Notes: generated by a model not told the origin, from the sequence alone. A stretch of 10,255 nucleotides of DNA from Thalassiosira profunda (GCA_036939355.1 JALLAP010001390.1:1-10255), one strand, 5' to 3'. Numbered from the stretch's first letter, positions 1 through 8,042 are shown. A program made the numbers and translations.

Positions 1-2
1 CC

Positions 3-227
3 AACGGTGGCTGGGGCGAGGACTTCACTTCCTGCTACGACAAAGACTACGCCGAGAACGGCATGCAAAGCTACGGAGACGACGGCAGCGGAGTCGTGAA
101 TACCGCATGGGCACTGATGGCCTTGTCGGCTGCCAAATGTAGCGACGTGGAGGCCGTTCGGAGAGGAGTCCGGTACCTGATGAAGCGGCAGCTGGATTGC
201 GGCGACTGGCCGCAGGAGGGCATCTAG
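3..227 (+). CDS. Oxidosqualene cyclase (cycloartenol/lanosterol synthase type), C-terminal fragment
   Basis: The frame enters from outside the window and gives 74 residues before a TAG. Oxidosqualene cyclases fold 2,3-oxidosqualene into the first sterol at the ER membrane. The match is clear: NGGWGEDFTSC near the start, VVNTAWALMALSAA, and then RRGVRYLMKRQLDCGDWPQEG, which is the last QW-type repeat (G-x2-YL-x3-Q-x3-G-x-W) of this family. Known enzymes go on from PQE-I with about 25 more conserved residues (the SGVFN..C....YRN.FP.WALG region). Here the frame stops directly after PQEGI. Either the protein is truncated, or a donor at 227-228 (TA/GTAAAG) starts an intron to an exon I could not find, or the end is damaged (see finding). 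Family assignment is firm; the 3' end and the product (cycloartenol or lanosterol) are not. Confidence 0.85.
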   Translation, partial: NGGWGEDFTSCYDKDYAENGMQSYGDDGSGVVNTAWALMALSAAKCSDVEAVRRGVRYLMKRQLDCGDWPQEGI

Positions 228-904
228 TAAAGCATCTCCGGTGTCCTTGCCTTCTGGTGGCTGATCACTGCTTGGCAACTCTTCTACATAGTACTACCTC
301 CTAGATCTGCAGTATCGACTCACAACAGTATCTGCTATTTCTACTCGAGCCGGTGCAAGGCTGTGCAATAATCTGCACCATCCATTCTCCTCTCGACTCC
401 TCTCTCTGGCTTGGCGACAGGACTTCTGGGGAAGAAGCGGGAAGATGCGCCTGTTTCTGTCTCAGGCAGTTGTTTCAAGTTTACGTGGGAAAGTCACACC
501 TCTCTTCAAGACCCAAAGGCGCCAAATTTCGTTGGAAGTCGATTTTCCTCCACAATGGCGAAGCCCCAACCAAAGAGTGGCCCATACATGCGAGGGGAGT
601 CGTCATACGATTGACGGGCGTTGGCTATGAGCGTGACGGCGGCGCACTGAATGGCCCAAACCGCGCTAACCTCAATCATGGGAGTGGGAAGAAACCGTAT
701 GATTGATAATCCGCCGCGCTATTTTTAGGTGCAGGTCCGAGCGATGGTGCACCGGAGCTATGACGACGGCTGAGGGCTGCCCGTTTGCAAAGAGAGGCTG
801 CAACAGTGCATGAGCGTCGAGCGCGTGGGCTAGCTCAGCGCAGACGGGGCACGCACTTGCAATTTGCGTGACATCAACGACGGAGGAAAACCAACGGCGC
901 GACA
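228..904. other. Intergenic: cyclase 3' region and CTL gene promoter
   Basis: About 680 bp without a convincing gene. A 117-codon open frame (353-706) has no ATG at its start, no recognisable motif and arbitrary-looking composition, so it is not called. Near the right end lie the 10-mer CACTTGCAAT (854-863) and TGACATCA (869-876, a bZIP/CRE-like site), 29-51 bp before the CTL start codon, a plausible core promoter and 5' UTR. No TATA box stands out. Confidence 0.5.
854..863 (+). promoter_or_regulatory. CACTTGCAAT element upstream of the CTL gene
   Basis: This 10-mer lies 41 bp before the CTL start codon and recurs exactly, same orientation, 11 bp before the methyltransferase start codon (5282-5291). 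A core-promoter or initiator role is inferred from position. Confidence 0.35.
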
Positions 905-3417
905 ATGGCGATGGAGGAGGGGCGCGAGGGAGGGGAGGAAGACAGGCTCCTCCCTCCCTCCACCCCGACGTACGACTCGTCGTTTGCAATATTCAGCGAC
1001 CTCGAATACAGCGATGACGACGAGGGCGACGATTTGTGGGACGGGGAGATTGGATTGAGCGGCTCAATTTCGTCTCCAGAAACGGCGGCGCTCTGGGACG
1101 AGATCCAGAAGACTGTCTTTCCACTGCAGCAACCTACCAACGATGCAGGGTCGGCGCCGCAATCGCATCTCATGCACCCATTGGCGGGGCACGAGAGCAT
1201 TCAGAGCGATGGCGATGATATGAGCTGCTTGCAGTACAGCGTGGCGTCGGAGGAGACGAAGCAATCCACTCCCACAAATTATGGCTCGGTCGATCAGGCG
1301 CCCTTCGACTTCAAGCCAGCGTCTGCGAGCGTTGCTTTTCGACCGCCTACGTCGGTGTTTGATTCCTCTCGAATGAGCAGCAAGCAAAAACCATCGCTGC
1401 CTCAATACGCACCGCATGTGTCGCCTCCGAGGAGAAGGAATCTATGGCCTCGGCCGCAATCCACACTCTATGGCCGGCATCAGGGGCAGCAGCGGCAGCT
1501 CAGCTCGTTTCGCGGATCTCCTCCCCTCACCCCGCTGCCATCAATGTCTTCTGGGGAGTCCCCCGTGACATCTGCCACGGCCACAGACGCAACCCAATCT
1601 CCGCCTGGCGCGAAGGAGGAGAGAGATGAGCCGGAAAAGGAGCGCATCACAAAGCTACTCAGTGTCGAGGCGACCAAACGGCTGAGGAGGCATCGTCGCC
1701 TGAGGAGGATCAAGAAGGCTGCCGAGGCGAGAGAGGCAGCGGTCCAAAAAGTCAGGGGAACGGAGCAGGACAGCAACTGCAACGATGCGCTCTTTGCGTT
1801 CATATTCCTCTGCCAGCTGTTGCTGGTCAGCATGTGTGCCGTTGCCTTCGGCCCTGGCGCGTTGAGGGATCGAATCTACGAGCGAATGGGATATACTGCT
1901 GATGATGACGATGTGGTGGCCGATTCCAACCCCTTCGCTTCGCTGCAGACGGATGACATCATTATCAATCCTATTGTGCACACTGGCGGGGGCTTGAGCG
2001 ACGGGGCCGGCGCTGTTGCCGCAATAGAAGAGGAGGTGCGAGACACCATCAGCCACATCGACTCCATCAACGTTACCCTGTTGGTGTGCATCGCGTCAGG
2101 GTATGCCTCTCTCTGCTCCTTGTTGGCGCTGGGGTTCATGATGATGCTCTCGAGGAATTTGTTACATGTCACATTGGTATTCACAGTAAGCGTGTGCGCC
2201 ATCTGGACGGTGCTTGGACTGGCTCTTAGCACGTCGTGGCTCGTGCCCGCATCGGGCGCTGTGGCATTGGCGCTGAGCTTGTCGTACACCCTTGTGGTGT
2301 GGGACAGAATCTCCTTCGCGGCAACTAATCTTGGCGTGGCGCTCAAGGGTATGCGAAGCACTCTTGACATTCCATTCGTCGGGCTGTCTACGCTTCTCGC
2401 CACGTTCTTCTGGCAGGTCTGGTGGATCACCGCATTCATTGGTGCATTCGACTACTTGAACGACGACGACGCCCTCTCGAACAACTGGATGTCGGTGCTG
2501 GTCATCTTCTTCCTCTTTTCCTACTGCTGGACGGTGCAAGTGATCAAGGTGAGTATTCGAGCGAAGAGGTGAAACGAATCCAAGCATTTGCAAGTAGACC
2601 CAACACATTATCTCTTCTTTATCTTCATATGCATCAGGGCATATCTCAAACCACAGTGGCGAGCATTATCGGCAAGTGGTGGGAGATGTCGGAGGATGAT
2701 CCAATTCCCTTGTGCAGCAATGTTCTCCACAGCACCCTCTCTGGCAACATCGTGGGGTCCTTTGGCTCGATATGCCTCGGGAGCCTCATCGTGGGCCCGT
2801 GCATCTTGCTCACACGCATATCAACGTTCTCGCGCCTGGCCAAGCCCAAGATCAACGTCAAGCTCAAGACTTCGCCCAAGCTGGCGCTCGCTGAAGATAC
2901 CGATGAGAACATTGGCACGCTTGATGGCGCCTTGTGCACGCCTCAAGAAGAACACAGCGACGGCGTCATATCGAGAAACGTCAACCAGTGGTCCTACACC
3001 TACATTGGCCTCTACGGCTACAGGTTCTGGGAGGCGGGAAGCAAGGCGTCGCAGCTCTTCGAGGCCAGAGGCTGGACGAACGTCGTTTCAGACGATATCA
3101 TCATGTCAGTACTGGCCATGTCCAGCATGATAATAGGAGGCAGCACTGCCTGCCTGGCACTGATCGTGGAGGAGAACGACGGCCTGACCCTGACCTCCCT
3201 CAACAGCCCCTTGGCAACCGCATTCTTAATCGGCTTGTTCGTTGGGTTCTACCTCTCGAGTGCCTTCTTCAGCATCATCGAAGGGGCCGTGAGCGCCATC
3301 CTCGTCTGCTACGCTGCGGCCCCGGTCGAGTTCCACGCCAATCACACCAAGCTGAGCGAGGAGATGAAGAGGGCGTGGAAGCACTTTTGGCTGCAGAAGC
3401 CAGCAGCGAAGAGTTGA
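905..3417 (+). CDS. Choline-transporter-like membrane protein (CTL/SLC44/Pns1 family), two exons
   Basis: Coding exons are 905-2548 and 2638-3417, giving 807 aa. The assignment to the CTL/SLC44 family (Pfam PF04515) rests on the C-terminal half: WTVQVIK/GISQTTVASIIGKWW across the splice, SYTYIGLYGYRFWEAG (about 667-682), LFEARGWTNVVSDDII, FFSIIEGAVSAILVCY (about 758-773) and an AAPVEF..NH..LSEEM..AW tail. Residues 1-285 are a long cytosolic-looking N-terminus, acidic and Ser/Pro-rich, ending in a basic cluster (KRLRRHRRLRRIKKAAEAR, about 258-276). The first membrane segment is about 294-316, a loop follows, and roughly nine more hydrophobic segments run from about 388 to the C-terminus. Family members are linked to choline or other solute transport at plasma or organelle membranes, but the yeast homologue Pns1 has no clear substrate, so the substrate here is open. 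The ATG at 905 is chosen because the upstream DNA is promoter-like; ATG at 911 is also possible. Confidence 0.88.
2549..2637 (+). other. Intron of the CTL gene (89 bp, GT-AG)
   Basis: The donor is AAG/GTGAGT at 2549 and the acceptor is ATCAG/GGC at 2637, after a pyrimidine-rich run (TCTCTTCTTTATCTTC). Without splicing the frame stops seven codons after the donor. Removing the 89 bp joins VQVIK to GISQTTVAS in phase 0, which is the expected continuous motif of the family. This strongly supports the splice. Confidence 0.93.
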
Positions 3418-3734
3418 AGGCCCTGTTGTTGTGTTGAAGAGGCCTTCCTGTGTGAATTCCACGCAATTGTATTTTTGTGCTGCCCAACGGCATCTATCAC
3501 CATCTTGTATATACTTATCCTAGGCTAGACAGCGTTGCTATTGTTGTAAATGTAAAGAAGCGCAGTGAAAATTGATTCATGCCAGACCCCTTCCCTTCTT
3601 AGCAAGCCATTCACTTAGCAATCACTTTATTACACACGTCCATCATTCACTTTCGGTTTCACTCAGCTCTTTTCTTCACTGTACCATACTAGCATAGCAC
3701 GAAGAGTTTATGAGCAGCGTGCACACTCTTTCGT
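3418..3734. other. Convergent 3' intergenic region between the CTL and carrier genes
   Basis: About 320 bp holding the 3' UTRs of two genes that face each other. It is AT-richer than the flanking genes. No open frame or RNA gene is visible. TGTAAATGTAAA lies near 3545 on the CTL side and could act in 3' end formation. A canonical AATAAA for the carrier gene is listed separately. Confidence 0.5.
3626..3631 (-). promoter_or_regulatory. Candidate poly(A) signal AATAAA for the carrier gene
   Basis: The minus strand reads AATAAA here, about 105 nt downstream of the carrier stop codon, a usual distance for a 3' UTR. This is the only canonical hexamer I noticed next to a gene end in the window, so its use is inferred from position alone. 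Confidence 0.4.
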
Positions 3735-5031
3735 TCACTCGTCCTCGATCACGGTAAACTTTCCAAGCCATGCATTGACCACCTCGTACGTCAAAAACAT
3801 GATCGCTGAATTTGGAACCACCTTCATCAAATGGACGCCCATTCCACTGTACAATCCCTTCCGTCCCTCCTCTTTTGCGACGACCCCGATTGTCTGCCAC
3901 ATGCCCTTGTATTTGAACACCCCGTTCCGGGCCTGTTCTCTCATCCGAGTCCGGGCCACCTCGTGCGGGTACGTGAGAATTGCTGCCGTGCCCTTTGCCA
4001 ATGCCGCCGAAAGGAAATACGTCAGTTTGGGCAGTTTGTCCGTCGGCTCCATCCCCAGCTGCTCTCGCACGTGATTCTGCTGCGCGATCAGCCTCGTTTT
4101 GATCTGCTCGTAGATCATGAACTGGGTGGCTCCCTCGAGGCAGCCCCAGTAGCTCGCCGAGATGCCCTTGTAGAATCCGCCGACCCCCTCCTCCTTCAGG
4201 ATCGATTTGACCGCGTCGCGGTAGCCCGTGTACACCTTCTGGCCGGCGGTGCTGTCGGCCAGCAGCTGGAGGCGGGTCTTGACGACCCAAATGGGATTGG
4301 TGAGGGTGTTGCTCCCGATCCCGGCCATCAGTCCGGACGCGAGGGCGNGTCTTGACGACCCAAATGGGATTGGTGAGGGTGTTGCTCCCGATCCCGGCCA
4401 TCAGTCCGGACGCGAGGGCGTTGGGCACTCCGCCCTCCCGCATGCCCACCACCGAACTGAGGAAGCGCTTCGTCTGCTCATAAGTGTAAAAGTAAACCGA
4501 CCTCGCAGGAATGATTCCCACCAGAGTGGGCCGCATGCCCTTCCAGAATCCGAACACGCCGTCCCGCTCGAAGATCTTTCTCGCGACGGCAATGGGATGG
4601 CCGCTCGCGGCCGACAATTCGCCCACCGCCGCCGACGACGATTGCAACTGCGTCTTGATCACCTCCAGCGGATTGGTAATGCACGAGGCAATGGTACCCG
4701 CAGCCCCGCCCGAGAAGAGGTTGAACATCTTCATCTGCGATGCCGTCATGGTGCGCGTTGCAGCGAGGGTAGAGCCACCGCGGCACGACGACTTGCCTCC
4801 CCTGAGGATACTCGTGGCGACCGCGCTGCTCGCTCCGCCAGGAGGGACGGCGAGCGAGGTTGATGTTGATGGGCTGGCGCCGCCCGACGGTATGCCCAGC
4901 GGTGTTGATGATGATGTTCTACATCGTTTCGATTGGGTGGGGTAGCAGAGGTCGACGGGCACGAGATACCGCGCCCACGACGAGGCCGCCGACAAGAGGA
5001 CGATGAAGAAGATTGATTGTGCTTTGGCCAT
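3735..5031 (-). CDS. Mitochondrial-carrier-family protein, pyrimidine nucleotide carrier type (SLC25A33/36, Rim2-like), frame broken by an assembly duplication
   Basis: Collapsing the 72-bp duplication and N (4276-4420) gives one 407-aa frame. Three carrier repeats are visible with signatures PLEVIK (121-126), PIWVVK (222-227) and PHEVAR (331-336). The tryptophan in the second signature and YPHEVARTRMRE plus VPNSAIMF.TYE in the third repeat are typical of SLC25A33/36 and yeast Rim2, which exchange pyrimidine nucleotides across an organelle inner membrane. The carrier core starts near residue 100. Before it lies a signal-peptide-like segment (FFIVLLSAASSW, residues 8-19) and about 80 Ser/Thr-rich, basic, acid-poor residues. 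This resembles a bipartite plastid presequence with Trp at +1 (ASS/WAR), so plastid envelope location is inferred. It diverges from the methyltransferase gene. As deposited, the frame shifts at the N (73 bp is not a multiple of 3); I take this as an artefact, not a pseudogene. Confidence 0.88.
4276..4420. repeat. Perfect 72-bp direct repeat around a single N (probable unmerged contig overlap)
   Basis: Bases 4276-4347 recur exactly as 4349-4420, with the only N at 4348. The repeat lies inside the carrier gene and repeats the coding segment LASGLMAGIGSNTLTNPIWVVK. One copy plus N (73 bp) must be removed to restore the frame. The same arrangement with the same length occurs at 8168-8312. Confidence 0.95.
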
Positions 5032-5302
5032 CTTGACAGCAGGCTAATGCGCGAAGAATGAGACGATGAATGAAGTGGAGAGCGACGAGGTTGTGGCAGA
5101 ACGTTGATGGATGGGGCGTTGGTGCATCAGAGAATCAGTGGCTGAGATTCTCGAGCCATCAAAAAGCGCCGTCCAAAACGTCAGCGCGCACGTGGGAATC
5201 CTCACAAGCAAGCAGTAGCTTGCCGCTCTCGCGCCCTCCCGGCGCTCCGCGGCTCGCGCCCTCGCTCACGCAGCCAGTGCCCACTTGCAATCAACCTGCA
5301 TC
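5032..5302. promoter_or_regulatory. Divergent promoter region between the carrier (-) and SpoU methyltransferase (+)
   Basis: This 271-bp gap separates two divergent start codons and must hold both promoters. Visible candidate sites are ACGTCA (5178-5183, bZIP/CRE half-site), CACGTG (5189-5194, G-box) and CACTTGCAAT (5282-5291), which ends 11 bp before the methyltransferase ATG. No clear TATA box is seen. Site function is inferred from sequence match only. Confidence 0.5.
5282..5291 (+). promoter_or_regulatory. CACTTGCAAT element upstream of the SpoU methyltransferase gene
   Basis: Exact second copy of the 10-mer at 854-863, again on the coding strand and close to an ATG. Confidence 0.35.
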
Positions 5303-6460
5303 ATGCCCATGGTCTGGCGCGTATTTGCCGGGGCCCTGTTTCTGATGGTCGGCAGCAGCCCCTTCGTGCGCTCGTTTCCCATGCGCGGCCGTCGCGCCTC
5401 CGCCAACGCCATCAATCTGATATTTCAGCAACGCGGCGCTCCTTCGCGGTCTACCCAAACGCGGATGAACGATGCACCGATTTGCAATGGCCACATATTT
5501 GCACGCGATGTGAGAACATATCATGTGCACAGCCAGATCTGCCTCTCAGGAACCAACAGCGATGCAATTGATGCGCCGGCATCGGTATCTGCAGACAACG
5601 ACAGTCAAGGAGACAAATCCAGACAGCTTCGAAGGGAGAGGCTAAATCACCACTTGACCAAGCTGGGCGTCGATGCTAGCGCACTGGAGAATGCGGCATT
5701 TCGAGCGGCAACAACGACGGAGGGGTTCGACGCGAGGTTTGGAAAGAGCGCCATCAAAGCCTATCGATCCTACATCGACCCCAAACCGAGCAAAGTGGAA
5801 GCAATCGCACGAGAGAACGTCGATGTGGCCGCAAATCGATACGCGCGGCAAATCGACTTCCTCTCGAAAAGGCATCGGAGCCGCGAGGCCGAGTGGGTGC
5901 GACACATTGATACCTCGGAACATCGCCGGGCGTTTCCCCTCGTTTTGGTGCTCGACAACGTGCGCAGTGCCGCAAATGTGGGGTCCATCTATCGATCGGC
6001 CGACGCGTGCGGCTGCCTCGAAATCCTTACGACGGGCATCACCCCGCACCCAAATGGCAACGGCGCAGAAAAGCTTGCCAAATCTGCGTTGGGCGCGGAG
6101 AGGATCGTCCCCTCGCGGCACTTTCTGACAACGAGGCAAGCATTGGAGTTTCTCAGAAAGGAACGCCCAAATCTGTTGTTAGTTGGAATGGAAACGACTG
6201 AACGGAGCAAATTATATACGACTTTGCAATACCCCGGGCCAGAGCCGTTAGCAGAGGAAAACGACGATCCGGCGCAACTGCCAGGCGTTGCATTGTTTCT
6301 TGGCAACGAAGTAAGCGGTGTGGATACGGAGATTTTACCCGAGCTGGACGAGATCGTGGAGATACATTCATTTGGACTCAAGAACTCCCTGAACGTTGCA
6401 GCGTGTGCCCCGGTTGTAATGTTTGAGATATTGCGACAGTGGGGAGTTAGAAACAAATAG
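5303..6460 (+). CDS. SpoU/TrmH-class (SPOUT) RNA 2'-O-methyltransferase, probably plastid-targeted
   Basis: This 385-aa protein carries the three SPOUT-knot motifs of the SpoU family: motif 1 LDNVRSAANVGSIYRSADA (217-235), with the conserved Asn and Arg; motif 2 ALFLGNEVSGVD (330-341); and motif 3 NSLNVAACAPVVMFEI (361-376). The family uses S-adenosylmethionine to methylate ribose 2'-OH groups of tRNA or rRNA; the RNA and position cannot be read from the sequence. Residues 1-24 form a signal peptide (VFAGALFLMVGSSP) followed by FVRS/FPMRGRRAS, with Phe at +1 and a basic stretch, which suggests import into a complex plastid. Residues about 105-205 are a charged linker typical of nuclear-encoded members. 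ATG 5303 is the first in frame; 5309 would remove two residues only. The stop lies 12 bp from that of the converging lumen-protein gene. Confidence 0.88.
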   Translation: MPMVWRVFAGALFLMVGSSPFVRSFPMRGRRASANAINLIFQQRGAPSRSTQTRMNDAPICNGHIFARDVRTYHVHSQICLSGTNSDAIDAPASVSADNDSQGDKSRQLRRERLNHHLTKLGVDASALENAAFRAATTTEGFDARFGKSAIKAYRSYIDPKPSKVEAIARENVDVAANRYARQIDFLSKRHRSREAEWVRHIDTSEHRRAFPLVLVLDNVRSAANVGSIYRSADACGCLEILTTGITPHPNGNGAEKLAKSALGAERIVPSRHFLTTRQALEFLRKERPNLLLVGMETTERSKLYTTLQYPGPEPLAEENDDPAQLPGVALFLGNEVSGVDTEILPELDEIVEIHSFGLKNSLNVAACAPVVMFEILRQWGVRNK

Positions 6461-6472
6461 GCAGGTAGACTT

Positions 6473-6982
6473 TTAACGATCGCCGATTCCGTAGGGGCAG
6501 GTGGGGCAATCCAGCTCCGTCAGTGCCCCCAGCATGAAATCCGAGTCGCCCGACATGACAAGTTGATTGCATTCTTTCTCGGACAAATTCTTCTTCTTGC
6601 CGACATTCTCCCCAGCCAACGATCGGGCGGAGGCGTTCTTGCATCCCACCATCGCCCGCCGCGCACGTGCTTTGGGAGAAGACGGGTTGTTGTCGTAGAG
6701 GCTGCCGCCGGAGGAATCGCCGCTGCTGAGACGGGCCATATTGCGTGCATTTGACGAGTATGATTTTCGTTCCGCCGCTGAAGATGGAGTGGGCACAACT
6801 CCCAGGATGATTGCCGCAATGAGTGGGCTGGCTTTGAGAACATCTCTCCTAATGATGGCATCATTATTGTGCATCTCGCAGCGCGTAGAATCTGCTCGTA
6901 CCACCGGGCTGAGGACGAAAGACGCCACCCCCGATGGCGCCACTGCCGCTGCCAGGAGTAGATCGATATTGCAAGGCTTCAT
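6473..6982 (-). CDS. Small protein with a Tat-like, thylakoid-lumen-type presequence and C-terminal CxxC
   Basis: Starting at ATG 6982 the product is 169 aa. I do not recognise a named family. The N-terminus looks tripartite: a signal peptide (about 1-21) ending GVAS/FVLSP, with Phe at +1; a short basic linker; then twin Arg (RRDVLK, 45-50), a hydrophobic stretch (about 51-63) and TPSSA/AERK, a lumen-type cleavage site. This is the usual layout of a Tat-imported thylakoid lumen protein in algae with complex plastids. The mature part is about 100 aa, soluble, with ARNMARLSSGDSSGGSLYDN, KARARRAMVGCK and a C-terminal LDCPTCPYGIG. It has four Cys (about 114, 138, 159, 162), the last two as CPTC, so a disulfide or metal site is possible. 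The upstream in-frame extension to 7126 is Gly-rich and promoter-like, so it is excluded. It converges with the methyltransferase gene. Confidence 0.75.
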   Translation of the reverse strand: MKPCNIDLLLAAAVAPSGVASFVLSPVVRADSTRCEMHNNDAIIRRDVLKASPLIAAIILGVVPTPSSAAERKSYSSNARNMARLSSGDSSGGSLYDNNPSSPKARARRAMVGCKNASARSLAGENVGKKKNLSEKECNQLVMSGDSDFMLGALTELDCPTCPYGIGDR

Positions 6983-7258
6983 GGCGAGCGGTGGGTGTTG
7001 GTTGATGTGAGTCACGAATGAGGCTAGATCTCTTATCTCAGTCACGCGTCCCCACTTGCTCGCTCCGGCGCTCCCCCCGCCCAGGAGCGGCCCCCTCCCC
7101 CCTCCACCGCCGGCCTCGGGCCCCACATTGGAGCGTGTTCGTTCGGCGACGCCCTCCGTCTGGTGCTGATCACGCTCCTTTCTATCGGCGTCTCCACTTT
7201 CTCGGGCAGCTCGCTCATAGCATCGTCTTCAAGCGGCAGCGTGGAGGTGGAGGGGACG
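6983..7258. promoter_or_regulatory. Divergent promoter region between the lumen protein (-) and TFB5 (+)
   Basis: 276 bp between two divergent starts. It contains TGAGTCA (7008-7014), a perfect AP-1/GCN4-type bZIP site 26 bp upstream of the lumen-protein start codon, and a very C-rich tract on the plus strand (about 7065-7120). Open frames across it are Gly- or Pro-rich by-products of this composition. No TATA box is evident. Confidence 0.45.
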
Positions 7259-7630
7259 ATGTCGTCCAAAGCAAAAGCGAAGTCGAAGAAGCCAAAGCGA
7301 GCCTCGCAATCGCCATCCTCGTCTCGCCAGTTCCTCCTCACGTGCGACCCTCCGATGAAACAGTTCATCATTCACCTGAATGACCAAAAAATAGCCGATA
7401 AGAAGTTTATCATCGAAGATTTGGATGCGACGCATCTGCTGATCAAGGGCGACGCGAGGGATGAAATCAACAGGAAGGTAGAGGAGTGGATGGACGAGGT
7501 GAGATATTCTTGCAACAAATGCAACCTGCGTGTTTTTGCAATGTTGCTGATATTCTCTGTTGCTGTCTTTTATTCAAAGAATGTGTACAGTACAATTGAA
7601 AGAGTGGGAGAGAACCTGGACACATCATAG
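7259..7630 (+). CDS. TFB5: TFIIH subunit Tfb5 / TTDA (GTF2H5), two exons
   Basis: Exons 7259-7498 and 7580-7630 encode 96 aa. Tfb5/TTDA is the smallest core subunit of TFIIH; it binds the p52/Tfb2 subunit and supports nucleotide excision repair and transcription in the nucleus. The family core is plain: FLLTCDPPMKQFIIHLND (about 25-42), KKFIIEDLDATHLLI (48-62) and VEEWMDENVYS (74-84). The last stretch is created by the splice and mirrors the ..LMDQNAFS end of animal TTDA. The family is usually about 70 aa; here a Lys/Ser-rich N-terminal extension of about 24 residues and a tail of about 12 residues are added. ATG 7259 is chosen because the in-frame sequence upstream is poor in conserved features. 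The protein is not plastid-directed, unlike its neighbours, and shares a divergent promoter with the lumen-protein gene. Confidence 0.88.
   Translation: MSSKAKAKSKKPKRASQSPSSSRQFLLTCDPPMKQFIIHLNDQKIADKKFIIEDLDATHLLIKGDARDEINRKVEEWMDEVRYSCNKCNLRVFAMLLIFSVAVFYSKNVYSTIERVGENLDTS
7499..7579 (+). other. TFB5: Intron of TFB5 (81 bp, 3n, no in-frame stop)
   Basis: Donor GAG/GTGAGA and acceptor TTCAAAG/AAT, preceded by a pyrimidine-rich tract. Splicing joins WMDE to NVYSTIE, matching the family end. Its length is a multiple of three and it has no in-frame stop, so a retained intron would insert 27 residues including a hydrophobic stretch (VFAMLLIFSVAVFY). Confidence 0.85.
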
Positions 7631-7702
7631 GGAGTGCTGGCACGAAAGCCGCCGTTCTTCCTCTGTTGCCATTACAATGAATTGCTACCTTGAGGGTTCA
7701 GA

Positions 7703-7969
7703 GGAAACGAGACAGATTGTCTGGAGAGATGGAAACTTCTGTTGGAAACTGACAGATCAATGAGATAGGTCCGGGGGGAGACAGATAGTTGGAGAGAGGC
7801 TGAACGGAGAGTTGGTACGCACGACTGCGGTGAAAGGGAAGACTTGACACTGAGATGTCTCGCTGCCAATCTCAAGAAGGAAGAGAAGTCGTGGAAGGAT
7901 CAGGTAGATTCAAGCCCAGACATCGTAGCTGAAGTGATCACAACACCCGTCTCTTCATATCTTCCCTAG
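7703..7969 (+). pseudogene. Possible remnant of a coding sequence (coiled-coil-like), broken
   Basis: From 7769 to a TAG at 7969 there is a 66-codon frame without an ATG, rich in Glu, Lys, Arg and Leu, including EDLTLRCLAANLKKEEKSWK. A second frame just before it reads GERLNGELVRTTA, as if one helical protein were continued across a frame change near 7820. Upstream, GAGACAGAT followed by TGGAGAGA appears twice (7709 and 7778). No homologue is recognised. It could be a decayed exon, a frame-shifted gene piece or chance in purine-rich DNA. Confidence 0.25.
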
Positions 7970-8042
7970 ATTTTCTGCTTCCTCTGGACAGGATAGAGAT
8001 AACTTTAGCTGTATGCGAAAATTACCATTACTGCACAATGGA

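Noticed and set aside
353..706. 117-codon open frame upstream of the CTL gene
   Set aside because: It has no ATG at its start, no domain and arbitrary composition. A loose resemblance of its first residues to the cyclase C-terminus (C-A-I, L-W-L-G) needs gaps and lacks the key YRN.FP block.
2422..2637. Independent start of a gene in the second CTL frame
   Set aside because: This is out-of-frame reading of exon 1 plus the intron. The splice 2548/2638 joins the two frames into one conserved protein.
3735..4328. A separate 197-aa short carrier gene
   Set aside because: It is the second half of the 407-aa carrier, split only by the 73-bp assembly duplication; it contains just part of the three carrier repeats.
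6983..7126. 48-residue N-terminal extension of the lumen protein
   Set aside because: It is Gly-rich from C-rich promoter DNA and would hide the signal peptide that starts at ATG 6982.
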